The position numbers were made by a program, and so were the translations under genes. Shown piece after piece: positions 39,204-51,072 of a stretch of 64,000 nucleotides of DNA (its first letter is position 1; each line of letters starts with the position of its first letter). Source of the DNA: Parus major (lineage: Eukaryota; Chordata; Aves; Passeriformes; Paridae); assembly GCF_001522545.3 (NCBI RefSeq), contig NC_031769.1, positions 25,752,100 to 25,816,099 of the forward strand, written 5' to 3'. Under the pieces are notes generated by a model. The model was not told where the DNA came from. It worked only from the letters and a program-made list of their open reading frames with translations, and did not search any database.

Positions 39204-39660
39204 CGTAGCTGCAGAGGATGCTACGTGCACACACTGGGCGCCTGATTATTGTGAGTTGGGTGTGTGCTGAGCACAAGCTGAACGTGTGATTGTCAAGTGC
39301 ATGATGGATTGTCATGTCAGGCACATGGTAGGCACTTGATTGTCCCAGGATATCAGGGAGAATTTCTTAATGGAAAGAAATTCTTAATTATCAAGCATTG
39401 GAACAGACTGCCCAGGCAGTTGGTAGATTCATCGTCCTTGGAGGTGTTCATGAAATGACTGGAAGTGGCATCTAATGCCACAGTCTAATTGACAAGGTGA
39501 AAATCAAAGGTTGGACTCAATGATCTTGGACATCTTTTCCAAAATAAATAGTTCTGTGATTCTGTGATTAGCATGTGATTGACATGCGAAACCCTTGTGA
39601 TTGCTGCGTGATGAGCACAAGATTAGCATGTGCTGGCCATGCAATTGCCATCTGCGTGCC
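39204..39660. repeat. Degenerate tandem-like repeat split by a CR1 insertion
   Basis: On the left (39240-39348) and right (39569-39660) of a CR1 copy, the sequence repeats diverged words such as GTGATTG, CATGTG and GCACAAG. The clearest pair is TGAGCACAAG followed by a GTGTGATTG-like stretch at about 39268-39295, matched by TGAGCACAAG followed by a CATGTGCTGG-like stretch at about 39611-39640. This looks like an old minisatellite whose units have drifted, with the CR1 inserted later. Confidence 0.55.
39349..39568 (+). mobile_element. CR1 LINE, truncated 3' end
   Basis: Typical CR1 terminal pattern on the plus strand: GGGAGAATTTCTTAATGG near 39355, GCATTGGAACAGACTGCCC near 39395, GGAGGTGTTCATGAAATGAC near 39440, AAAGGTTGGACTCAATGATC near 39508, and two TTCTGTGA tail octamers at 39552-39567. 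The well-kept tail suggests a younger copy than the 17.9 kb one. Confidence 0.93.
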
Positions 39661-42600
39661 CAGGGGAAGTGTGTCTGCCCTGGCACCGCCCCAGGCTGGT
39701 TGACCTGGTGAGCAGAACCAAGACTGTGAGGCAGAGCAAGAGAACTATCAAACCTGTCTTCAATCAACTAGTTCTCTTCTAGCTTGTTGCAAGTACAATA
39801 TGAAATCTAGTTGTTTGAAATATGGAGGCATATGGTAATGCGTGTTGATTATTGACTATTAACTGTTCATGCACTGCATAGGGAGAGCAAACTCGAAGGA
39901 AACTTTAAGAGAAAGAACCTAGAAGTGACAAACCTAGGGGAAGAATAATCAAAAAATGGTATGTACAGTCAGCAAAATTAGCTCAACCCACCTGCAGTAT
40001 CTTGTTACATTGCAATAAAACAGCTACTTCTCATTGGGAAAAAAATAGACATCTGATTCACATTCTGCAGAGCTGTGATCCTTACATAAATTCCAAAAGA
40101 CATAATTTCAGCAGTTAATCATCAAATTTTGTTTTGTAGGTTTTCATAAGGCTCAGAAGAGCTGTGTGAGGGTGTGTACACATAGATCCATATATAGATA
40201 GAGAGAGAGCGAGATAAAAACACACAAGTGTAAAGATATAAAAAATGTGAACTTAGATGTAGCCTCTAACTCCCACTGCTAGAAATAGATTCCAAAATAT
40301 TTCCCAGAGTGACAGTGTTGCATAGGTAGCTGCAATATTTAAATTGACTTGTGAGGAAAAGGAAGAATAGGTTCCAGACCCAAGGGTACCTTTGCAGAGT
40401 GAAACCATAAAGGTAATGAACCTAGTTTTAGTGACGAATACAGACTACTATCTTTCATTCAAATTGAAATTACTGTCACCAAAATCTATTCTTTGTGCCA
40501 TTTTCAATTCTCACTATAATTATTCTCAATAGTATTAGGTACTGAAATTACAATTCTTCATATGTTTTATAAATCATAATAGTAGACTTGAGTATTTTGA
40601 CCTTTTTAATATTCCTTAGTTTGATTGGCCATTGTGCCTGTCTGTTCCGTATATCCCATTATTTTACTGCCTCTCTAACCTATAGGGAAGGTGATGAAGC
40701 AGCTGGCCAATGAAGATGTAGGATATTGTAAAGGTCAAAGTACTAACATTATTCCTAAATATTTTGGAGCATACTTTAGGTATTAAAGTTCTGACTCCAG
40801 TTTCTCATACCTAATAGTGAGAAAAGAACAGAAAATAGTATGAACCTTTTCCAGTATGTTAAGTTGGCCAAAATCAAGGAATTATAATTATATTAATTAT
40901 AATTATGTAATTATATTAATTATAGGGAAACGGTAGCACACTTATTGCAATGATATTACTGAGTATTGGCTCAAATAATTTCAGAATTATGCATATAAAT
41001 CAATACTTAGAGTAGGATAAGAGCATTATTCTCCTGCCTTGGATCCCTTTCTTTCAGCATAGGTAGCTCATATTAGAAAGTTTTTTTTAGATGTGTAGGA
41101 ATGTGGAAGAATTGCTAATAATTTAAGAGATGAATGATTATGCTGTATCTGTATGGAGTACTGCCCAATGGGCAGTATTTAACAGCAATGCATAAATGTA
41201 AAGTGTTAATGGCCTGCTTACCTCCATGTCCGAAAAAATCTGGACAAGACAGGATAAAATCTGAGTGCTTACTTTTATAGTTCTTCCCCTTAAACTGGAA
41301 GCAGAGTGTTCCACTACTTCTGTATTGAATCTGCTTCTACACATTATTTACTCCTTTTTCATGTAACTTACTCAGATTAATTAAACAGAGCAGCTGAAGC
41401 TTCTGTATGTTGATTTGTAATGATATAGGATCCAGAACTCCCATAACACAGCCAGGTGAAGTAGTAACATGTGATGAAGCCTTGAAAGTACAAGTAAGTA
41501 GGCACTGTGATATACAAAAATCTATTAGTGCAGAAAAACAATACAGTGTCCCTATTGTGTCAAAATTATGGAAAAGATATTTCCTTCCCAATACAAATGG
41601 AGTCACTCCAGAAAGAATATTAATACTGCAGGATGTGGATTGTGGTCTAACAGCTCTTTTTAAAATGTTGACCTTTGTTACCATAAGGCTGACTAAAGTC
41701 CACATGCAGACACATAGTCTCAATTGCAATAAGATCTTCTGTGTGAATGTAATATACAGGACCACGTGTGTTTTAAGGCATATTAGCACCATCTTATTGT
41801 AAACTGTGTAGCATGTATCTTTCAAAAGAGAAACAGTTATTCCAACTATTCTGCTAAAAGCTCTTACAATAATTTTCTAAATTTTCAGTAAGAAGGAGTA
41901 CTTGTAAAATTAGAGATCAGATTATCATCAGTTTGAATTTCAAATGTCCAAAGAATATTTAAAACCTATGTAACCTGAATCCTAAAGTCAGGCCACTTGA
42001 TCTGTACTTGAAATATATATGACAATCTAGAAGTTAACAAAACCAGTTTGGGTTACGTGACCTTTCAGTTGAAGTCCATCATTCCAAATGATGAGCCAAG
42101 AATTTCAGTTTTGCAGGAAATAATGAAAAATATCAGTGCTTTAGACTGACTTTTCATCCACCATTACAAACTTGCTAACTTCAGCACTCGTAACATTTGT
42201 GTTCAGGATGAATTGCAGTACGTGACTAGAACGTCTACTGAAGTCTTTCTGAAAAGTGGCACTTTGTACTCCATCAGGTCAAAGGAATGGTCAGTTATAT
42301 GCTGAGAGATTAAGAGAGTAGATTATCATGAACATAATTCATGTGATATTTCATACTCCCTTTCTGTTTTCTTCTGTTTCTCTCATCCTAGAAAATTCAA
42401 CAGGGATTCTGTATCAGCTTAAAAAACATAAAGTGATGTTTAATCTGGATTTTCTTTGCCATCACTTATCCCTCTGCATCTGCCTTTAGTTTTAGGTAAC
42501 ATAAAGATTGACTTAAAGGGGCATACCTGAGGTGTTTATGATGAGCTTTGCACATTGATTTAATATAGTTTATCAAAGTTTCAGGACTGAAATTTGATTT

Positions 42601-45463
42601 CATTAATCCAGATAAATATTCTATACAGCAGATGATGAGGGAAAAGTGACATTTCCTTAACAGGAAACTGTGTTGAATTCCTATGAAAGGAGAAGGAAGA
42701 TGCATGAATTAACCCACAGTTGGTTTAGTGTTTTAATGGGTAGGGGTGACAGTTCTCCACAAACCACTGAACAAATATCAATATACATTATTCAAGGTAC
42801 AGTCATCAAGGAAAAAAATGAGTTAAATGTAAAGAGAAGTGTAGTTAAATGAATAAGTGGAACAAATTACCTTCTAGTAAGAATCCTGTGCAAAAGGGAT
42901 TTCTCAATACATGCATAGAAGTGAGCCTTGTATCTGATGATGCTATTGAAGTAACCAAATACTGCCTGAAGGGAGATCTTTGAAAGAAACGTTTTTGATG
43001 GAGACAAACATCCCTGTTATTACTTGGTGTCAGTGCCGCATACCCACAGGACTCTAGGACAGTCAGGGCCAGATGATGCCATTCTTCTTCCCTTATATAC
43101 AGTGAGATTTCAAGCAGCAGGGACAAAGGTGTGTGCAGACTCACCAAGTAGCACTCAACCAATGTGTTTGTCTCAGCGTGGGGCCAGAGTAAGTGACAGG
43201 ACATTAGCAGCACTGAAGTCAGGGCCAGGGCACCTACACCTCTACACCTGTAGATCATGGCGCTATATGAACTAAACCAAAGGTAGGAATGCTCCCCTGC
43301 ATGTCTGGATGTGTGATTGAAAATTGTGGGAACCTGCTAGCCACCTACCTCTTCCCACAGAGTTAGGGGACAGACTGAATTACTCAGGATTCATCAAGTT
43401 CAAGAGTCAACAGCTGAGAGCCTGTGTTTGTGTATTTTGTGTTTGTGTATTTTTCTGCAGCATTAAAACATGTGTCCAGGTAGCAGGAAAACCATATTTA
43501 TTTGTCAGTCTGGGGAATACTTGTCAGAATGTAACACCTTTGCCATTTCCCTTTCATACTTTTATTAGGTGCTATATATATAAGCATAACTTTATAATTA
43601 AGTAGATTGTGGTAATAGACCTCGATTTCAAGGTTGTAGTGCCCTTTTAATTCCCTACATGATGTCTTAGTCTAAAAGACGTTAATAGAGATGTTCTGAA
43701 GTTGAAAAGAAAAGTGAGGGAAATCAGCATTAAAACTTAGAAAGGTCCTAGGTAGTAAAAAGCCTTTGTGCAGAAGATTGTTCTCCCACAGAGAAACAGA
43801 ATTTTCTTTTAGCCTTTACAGTCAGATCTCACACAGTTGAAATATCATAATCAAAGCTCTTTGCCGCCTTGTGTTGAATCTACTGTACTTGAAATCTTTT
43901 TATTAGTGAGAAACAGTGTTTCTATCCTAAATAATATGATGAAAGCATTCAAAATGTCAAATGAACTTTCACCAGCTAAAAATATCTCCACTTTTTACTA
44001 TTACAATAGTAGAGGGAATTGCCTGTAGGTGACTGGAATGATTAAAAAGGAATAGAGAATATACAATGGTTGCTCCAAAGGGACTGTGAGAGTTCATCAC
44101 ACTGTCAGGTGTCACTGTTACTTTTATCCCCAATTTCCTAACCAGGATGGTGCAGTACTTTGTTCAGGACAGGTTTGCACTGTCAGGAAAACTAGGATTT
44201 TGTTCAGACTCCTTTGTCAGTCGCTTTTAGCTTCCACTTGTTTTCCTCTCCAGTCTTTCCTACGTGAAGGTAGTGTTAGCTTACAAATAGCTGTTCCACA
44301 AGGGAAATGAGCCCTACCAATTGGTGTATGTCAGTCCATTATTCGAATTTCTAAGAAAATGACCTGTTTGAAAATTTATAATCTGTAACCTAAGTAAATA
44401 ATTTTGTGCATATCTCTAGTTTTCTTGGCATAACGAGAAATAGAGTTGGTTACTGGCAATATCTAAAGAAAAATAATAAGTAAATACTTTTACAGTGACT
44501 ACCACTATAAATTGGTAGCTTTTTGAAACAAGACCTGTTTAAAGCCTTGCACGTTTCCTTTTGGTAGGACATTACAATATCCTAGTATTTAATGCTTTTC
44601 CTAGCCTTAAAAAGTCATTAAGAATAAGATATTTCAAAATGTCTCATCAATGAACTTATCTCTTGACACAAACAGACTTAAAAAGATGAGAAAGGTTCCT
44701 GCTCATGGTAGCTGTTAAGAAGAACTTTGTGATATTGCTTGTTTTCCTATTAAAATTCCACTGGATTCTAAATAACTCTAAATCACCTCATACAGCTGAT
44801 ATCAGCAAACCCATCAGAAAAACATACTGGTACCTACCAGGTTCATATATCTGTGATAAAATGCACTTAGAATATGCTAGGCATGGCCTAAAGAGTCATC
44901 ACCAAGAAGCAAATAAAGAAAAAGAATACCTAGTTCCTTTCATTAAAAGGACTGTATTCCTCATACATGTGTTCTCCACTGAGACATAAAGGAATAGAGG
45001 TCTGGAATGGATTTAATTTTGCACATGAGTGAGAAGAGAGCCCAGAAAGAAAGCATGGAAAGGAAAGTGTTTGGGGAAGAAAATAGGAGCAAGGAAGATT
45101 TGTCACGTGGGTTTTAAAAGTGTACTTTGGCTCTTAGTCAACTTGCCATAGGGGAAAGTTCAGGAAAACCTTGTCTAGACTTGGCATATGTGACTTAGCA
45201 TAACTAGCTGGTCACACTGCCATCCAACCATAGGCTCTCTGCTAGTGACTACTGACAGCAAGAGACAGATCTCTTTGTGTTGCTCTGCAAGGACCTCCTA
45301 TTGCTTACACAGGTCTTCACAATATCAGGAGATTTTGGAAGTAGAGCCAGAATCATCCATTTCTGCTTTTGGAAACTCCTCTGGGCAGGGAGGGAAGGTG
45401 CTGAATCTTTATGGCTGGGCAGACCCCAAAGAATCTAGTCTGCTTCAGAAGATGCAGCAGCAG
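39661..45463. other. Unique non-coding DNA, no gene supported
   Basis: Contains an AT-only segment at 40880-40924, a perfect 15-base tandem duplication at 43424-43453 and a small GAGA run at 40200-40210. Two overlapping frames at 41337-41825 (162 codons, minus) and 41407-41802 (131 codons, plus) are long for this composition but unrecognised. A minus frame of 137 codons at 42845-43258 is likewise unrecognised. No transposon ends seen. Confidence 0.45.
43424..43453. repeat. Perfect 15-bp tandem duplication
   Basis: GTGTTTGTGTATTTT occurs at 43424-43438 and again at 43439-43453 without a mismatch. A small slippage product. Confidence 0.9.
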
Positions 45464-46412
45464 TGTGTAGGGTTTGTGTAGAAAGGTTTTGGCAGTGGAG
45501 GGGCTACAGGGGTGACTTCCTAGGGAAGACTCTAGAAGCTGTGCACAATATAAGGAGCTTTAAGACCTACTGCTGGACACGGCTGAACATTCAGTGACAC
45601 TGGAATTCTTCTGGGATAATACATTTAAGAAGATCTGCTACAGTAGCAGGGAGAGAGGAGTGAGAAGATGTCAGATGAACAGCCCTGGAGACACCAAGGA
45701 TAATTAAACAGGGGTGGGGTTGCTGCTCTGAGAATTAAGCTTTCTGATATTGTTTTCATTGTTTCTACCTACTTTCCCAGGAAAGGAACTATAAACTTAG
45801 ATATTTATACATTCCATTAAAGAAATGTCTTTTGATGGTCATTTCTTACAACCAGTGTGGTTGGGAGGGTGGTAACCTAACGTTCCAACCCCTGGTCATT
45901 GTTGAGAATCTATAAATATCAAAACAACAGAATAAAGGCTCTCTTCTTTTACTACACATTGAGCTGTGTCTGTGAATAATTTTGTGTCCAACAGTGACAT
46001 GTGGTGAGGTCTTGCTGGCTCCAGAGCACTGATTCCCCTGCAGCCTGTGGTGAAGACCATGGTGAGGCAGGCTGTTCCCCTTCAGTAGTTCCATGGTGGA
46101 GCAGATGTACACCTGTGGACTGTGGAGGACCTCACACTAGAGCAGGGGGATGTGTTCTGAAGGACACTGTGACCTTGTGATTGGACCAGGCTTCTGGCAG
46201 GACCGGTGGACCTTCGGGGAGAGAAACCCATGCTGGAGAAGTTTTGCTGGTAAGGCTTGTGACCCCATGGTGGAGACTTCTGCTCCTGAGGGACTGTACT
46301 CCGTTCTTAGATGGACCCACGAGCCTATCATTATATTTTCTCCCATTTCCTAGTGAAGGTGGGAAGGGATAGGGAGACTTTGTGGGCACCTGGTGTCCAC
46401 CCAAGAGCAACC
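45464..46412 (+). mobile_element. Internally deleted ERV LTR, same family as 8439-9501, split by an insertion
   Basis: Read forward, the left arm (45464-45699) parallels the reverse complement of 8439-9501. Shared features are TGTGTAGGGTTTGTG at the start, AGGTTTTGGCAG, a GACTTC...CTAGAAGCT block, GGGATAA...ATTTAAGAAG as a TATA-like site near 45627, and GAACAGCCCTG...GACACC near 45678-45695. The right arm (45994-46412) continues the same family: TTCCCCTGCAGCC, GACCATGGTGAGGCAG, GTGGAGCAGAT, then a jump at about 46303-46306 straight to the distal block GACCCACGAGCC...TATATTTTCTCC and TGTGGGCACCTGG. That jump removes the part that holds the poly(A) signal in the 8.4 kb copy. The terminal CATGACA is lost and no target duplication is seen. 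Frames of 60-92 codons inside are artefacts. Confidence 0.8.
45700..45993 (+). mobile_element. LTR-like insertion nested in the older LTR
   Basis: These bases interrupt the alignment between the two arms of the surrounding LTR and have no counterpart in the 8439-9501 copy. The right part has the layout of a short promoter and poly(A) module: TATAAATA at 45911-45918, AATAAA at 45931-45936 and a CAACA end at 45989-45993. A TGTGGTTGGGAGGG start at 45856 is one possible left end, with 45700-45855 then a second unexplained segment. I see no clean target duplication, so the exact borders and the class are uncertain. Confidence 0.5.
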
Positions 46413-46793
46413 AGTCCCTTATCTCCTGATGGACATGTGACAGTATTTAGGGAGATACCTGTCATGAGGCCACTGATGGAATGCCAAAGTGCTTAGTAGC
46501 ACAGCTACCTCAGAAAAGCCTTTCAAAGAGAAGTCATTATTTTTAGTTAAGAAGGGTAACTGTTTTTACTTGATGGTAGGAGACCCACACATCCTAAACT
46601 CCGGCATCATTCAGTTCAGTATCCTTTTTTAATGCTCATAGTGCTCTCTCTCAATTAAGCAACATTAAAGTAACTGCTTTGTTGCCATTATTTTAGAAAA
46701 GCTGAACTTAGTCATTGTAGCAGCAGGCAAAATTTTGTAAATAATTAAGTCAGGGAAGGCAGTAGTGCAGAGTATTCAACTAAAGTCAATTAA
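46413..46793. other. Unique non-coding DNA, nothing recognised
   Basis: Short stretch between the LTR and a CR1 end. No transposon or coding signal is evident. Confidence 0.5.
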
Positions 46794-46865
46794 TCACAGA
46801 ATCACAGAATAGTCAGAGTTGGAAGGGACCTCTGGAGATCATCTAGTCCAAAACCCCTGCTAAGG
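46794..46865 (-). mobile_element. CR1 LINE, very short 3' end fragment
   Basis: Plus-strand text begins with the inverted tail TCACAGAATCACAGAAT at 46794, then GTTGGAAGGGACCTCTGGAG and ATCATCTAGTCCAAAACCCC, the standard CR1 3' terminus read backwards. The copy is truncated after about 70 bases. Confidence 0.93.
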
Positions 46866-49139
46866 TAATTAAAGGTATTGGAGATTGGTCTTTAAGAATG
46901 CTATGTTTTAAGCAACATGAGAAGTTTTCAAATTTCATTCAATGCCTACAATAATCTGTTAAAAGGAAGATTCATGGCACGGAACACCAATCACTCACTT
47001 CAGGTAAAGAATAATGATACAATTTTATGGGTTTGAAAATTCCCCTGATAGCCACCAAGTATACACTTAGTGTGTGTTCTTTGATGAATAGTATTAAAAC
47101 TTGTCAAAATGAAGAGGATGAAGAACAGAAAATGGTCACCATATCCTTAAACACAGGGGATCACACTATTGAGTGACGCTGGTTTCTCTGTTTTCATTGT
47201 ACTGAAATTTCAAAGTGATGGAGAGTAACTGTTTTAAGCCAGTTCTTTAATGTTGCAGAAATGGGTGAAATACATCAAACAGGATTAGATTTGAAGTACT
47301 AGCAGCTTTTCCTTAAGAACAGCATATAATTACCCCATAATTTAAAGCCCACATAGCTATTGGATGTTGGAACTCAAAGCATATAGAATTTCCTCTGAAT
47401 AAATACAATTATATAATTACATGTGATGTGTAAAAAAAGCTTTTATAAGTTTTTACATTTTGTCTTTTTGATTGTTTGCATTTGAAAAGCTTACAGAAAC
47501 TATGAATATGACTATCTCTTTATCATAACTGCAAATTTACCAGGAAAGTTCCTCACCATTATGGGACAGAATTCATACTGTTGGAAGTGGCATTTTCTTC
47601 AGCTGGAATTATTTCATAATAATTATTTTCTTTCCCTATTTGTCTTAAGTTTATGTGTACAAGTTGTCACTTTCATTCATATATTTATTTTGATCAGGAT
47701 TCTGACAACCTTCTTTCATAAAGCAGTGTGCTATTTTGGGAACACTGCCTCCAAGTTGTTTCTTATGGACAGAATGGTTCAGCAGAGGAAGATCAGCAGA
47801 ATTTGAACATCTGTGTCACAGCTTTGTTTCCTCCAATAAAGGTGAATGTGTCAGAGTTCTCATCTAATTCTTTGGAATTATTAAATTAAATATTACATTA
47901 GGATTTCACAGGTAGATTACCTGTGAAAGTTGCATGTTTTTTGGTTTGTCTATTTCTGTCATAGCTGTATCCTATGGTTATCCAGTTAAAAGTTAGTCCT
48001 GCAAAAATTTTGGCATTTGCATTACCCCAGGATTCACTGAATCTAAAAAGACATTCCAGTCTAAGTCATGGTAAACATAGAAAATTATAACTGTAATAAT
48101 TCTTCTGCAGTTGTGTACCAATCCAGGATTACTTGTTTATAAAATTTAAATTACATAATAATAAAAAAATATATGTTAATATTTTTTTTTCCATCTCAAT
48201 TATCTTGAGATGAATAAGAAAAAATGAGACAGAAGTTATAACCAACTAGTGTATAAAAAGCCTGAAGACTCAAGCTACATAAGTTTATTAAAAGGACCAC
48301 AAGAATATGTGTAAATACCAAGTGTGAGTTGACCTGTTTCTTGATAAGGAAACATTTACTTGAAATATTAAGCCTTCCTTCCTGTAGGTCTTTAGCTCTT
48401 TTACTAAAAAAAATATTATAAGGTTTCCTTCCTAATGCTGATCCACAGGGAAAAGAATCCACATTGTTTTATTGTGCACCGTGTTTAAAAGGACCAGTGC
48501 AACCTAAAGATCTTGCTTACATTCTGTTTTATGTCTTAAACTATGTCCTTGGGTTGTGTGCATACACAATAGTGAACTGCTGGAAATCCACACACACAAA
48601 TAATACAACATTGTTAAGGCTGAAAAACTTCTAGAAAACTATGAGATCTGGTATATTATGGAAAATATTTTTACTCCTTATCCTTGAAGAGCACAAAGCT
48701 ATGAAATTTTCAAAGATTTATCAAGGCAAAGATGTCTCCTAACCAAGCCTGGATGCACATCTTCAGATTAGGAAGGAACTGATAGATATCTTTATTAAGA
48801 ATTAGCATTGTCTTTTGATAATATGAAAAAAAATAATTTTAAAAATCAGTCCTCTTATTGGTTTACTATTTAGTTTAGTGTGGTTTACATTTGATGATTC
48901 TGTGTCTTAGCCAAAACTTGGAACTGTTTGTATCATGACAATGTTGTGATATCTCATAGTTAAGTGGTGCTAGCAGAAGGGAGAAGACTGAAAAGAAAGC
49001 AACTTTGGACTAATATTTCCTCTATCTGCAAGGTTCAGGTCCCTGCTTACTTTGATGATCTGCTCATTACCTAGTGGACACACAACTTTTTCATTGCAAA
49101 AGAGAACAACTTTGCATTTAATTTTTTAATCATTCAATT
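46866..49139. other. Unique non-coding DNA, nothing recognised
   Basis: AT-rich sequence with short frames up to 88 codons. No gene or transposon recognised. Confidence 0.5.
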
Positions 49140-49660
49140 TTCATCCAAATACAAGAACGCTTTCCCAGCTATGTGGGCAGTTGCTATGGCTGATTAAAGC
49201 TTCAGTCCCTCAAATAGATTAAAAAATAGATTAGAATTATAATAATTGTTGTTGTTGTTGTTACTTCCTCCTTATTCCATTGTCTCTTGCTATATTTTAT
49301 GTCAACAAATGATCAGTCGTATGTCTTGCCTGTCTTGTTAAATCTGCTTGTCTCTCTCTTGCCTGTGCCCTTTTGCTTTCATCTCTCCTTGCTGCAGTGC
49401 AGAGCACTGGGTTTAAGGTGCCAGGTAGGATTAAAGGCATCCCAGGGAGAATTCACTTTTGAAGTGGCAGAAAGTAAATGCTTCTTATCAGCTCTAAGTG
49501 CTCCCTGTGTCATTGGCTTTCATGGCTGTGGCATGTCATTTGTAAAGATCTCTTATTTCTGCACGCTGTAGCGGAAAGTAATCTGTCAGCTTTTTACCAG
49601 TGTAACAATTCACTGGCAGAGGCTGCTCTTGATGGATAATAGTGTCTGATTAGTGGGAAA
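49140..49660. other. Candidate conserved non-coding block with a small TTG microsatellite
   Basis: Apart from a (TTG) run of nearly six copies at 49246-49262, this region has balanced composition and AT cores beside CpGs (for example GCACGCTGTAGCGG near 49560). A 94-codon plus frame at 49287-49571 has no recognisable domain. A regulatory element is possible; evidence is compositional only. Confidence 0.2.
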
Positions 49661-50675
49661 TTAGTATCATCTACTATTCCCATAACAGCAGAACACATGC
49701 TTAAATATAATTTCAAAGTATATTATACAGTTGTCTGGCTGATTATATTCTGTTTTTACAAACGTGCCATCCCATGGCTGTGCCTTCTTTTCTAACCTAT
49801 GTGTTTCACCTGCTTTAGGAAGGGCAGTGATCTCAAGAGTGAATGGATTATTGAACAGCAAGTCCCAACTACTAGCACTGTTCTCTGATTCAGAAATAGG
49901 TTGTCCTGGACACACTTGATGAGGAAATTTATAAGGAACACAAATATATGGTGAGTAAGTATTTGATGTACAAAACCCATTGAATTTATCAACCTCCTTT
50001 GACAGGCCTATGTTGCCCATGAATATTTATAGGTAAAGCATGAGTGAACTCTGAAAGATTTAAATCTAGATTGCATTGTTAGTTTCCCAGGTTTAATGAT
50101 ATTTTGTTTCATTATTAGATGAGAGAACATTCTGTTGTTATACAACATATTCCAGCAGATATCCAATTTTGTTAATGGTCATTTACACAATTGAAAATCT
50201 TTTTCAGAGACCACGTTGAAACATTGCTTATAAAAATATGATTTTCGAGAAGAGAAAGTTGATGTTTTCCAGCATTACTCCTTTCTGAAAATAAAGAAAA
50301 TACATACACAGAAATAAACTTAGTCCAGTAACTTCCTCTAAATTTCAATTATTAAAGACACAAAACTGATTGTGCTTCATTTATAATGGTAAAACAGAGA
50401 AAAACCTCTTTAAAATGAGAAAACACCTGAATTTTTCTTCAGTGACCAATGACAAGCTCCATCATTTTTTCAATGTCAAAAATTAAATGAATTGAGAAAA
50501 TCATAGGAGCAGAATGTACCAAGTAAAAAATCTTGTGGAAAACACCTGCTATTAAACTGTGCTAAGGAACACAATCAAGGTTTTCTAAAAAAAGAAAATA
50601 AAAAATTGTAGAATTAAATTATGTAGGTTTAAGGCTCTAGAGAAAGCCAAACTTATTTTTGCATTATGCTGATTT
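49661..50675. other. Unique non-coding DNA, nothing recognised
   Basis: AT-rich sequence. A 117-codon minus-strand frame at 49667-50020 is unrecognised and overlaps another minus frame. No transposon ends. Confidence 0.5.
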
Positions 50676-51072
50676 TCACAGAATTGTAGAACAATCTGAA
50701 TTGCTCATTTGGAAAGGGACTCTAAAGACCATCTCATTCCAGCCTCCTTGACATGGACAGGGACACCTTCCACTAGACCAGGCTGCTCAAAGCCCCGTCC
50801 TTGAACACTTCCAGAGGTGGCCTATCCCCAGCATCTCTGGACAACCTGTTCCAGTGCCTCACCACCTTCACAATAAAGAATTTCCTAATCTTCTAAATCT
50901 TCTCTGTTTCAATTTGAATCCCTTATCCCTTCTCCTGTCACTCCATGCTCTTTTAAGTGGTGGTCTCTGTCCCTGTTTCTTCTAGGCTCCCCTCAGGTAC
51001 TGGAAGGCTGCAATTAGGTCTTTCCAAAGCCTTCTCTTCTGTAGGCTGAACAAACCCAATTCAGACAGGAAT
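50676..51072 (-). mobile_element. CR1 LINE, 3' end fragment of about 400 bp
   Basis: On the plus strand it begins TCACAGAATTGTAGAACA at 50676 and proceeds through the reversed CR1 order: GGAAAGGGACTCTAAAG, CATGGACAGGGACACCTTCC near 50752, CTAGACCAGGCTGCTCAAAG near 50774, TGGACAACCTGTTCCAGTGCC near 50839, and TTCTCTTCTGTAGGCTGAAC near 51032. It is the second-longest CR1 copy here and covers only the last part of ORF2 and the 3' UTR. Confidence 0.95.

Noticed and set aside
40880..40924. AT-only segment with internal near-palindromes
   Set aside because: Composition alone explains the symmetry; no defined repeat unit beyond chance.
42845..43258. 137-codon minus-strand frame
   Set aside because: Residue order is not recognisable, another frame overlaps on the plus strand and no gene context is visible.
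46132..46496. Cluster of 61-92-codon frames on both strands
   Set aside because: They fall within the decayed LTR at 45464-46412 or its edge.
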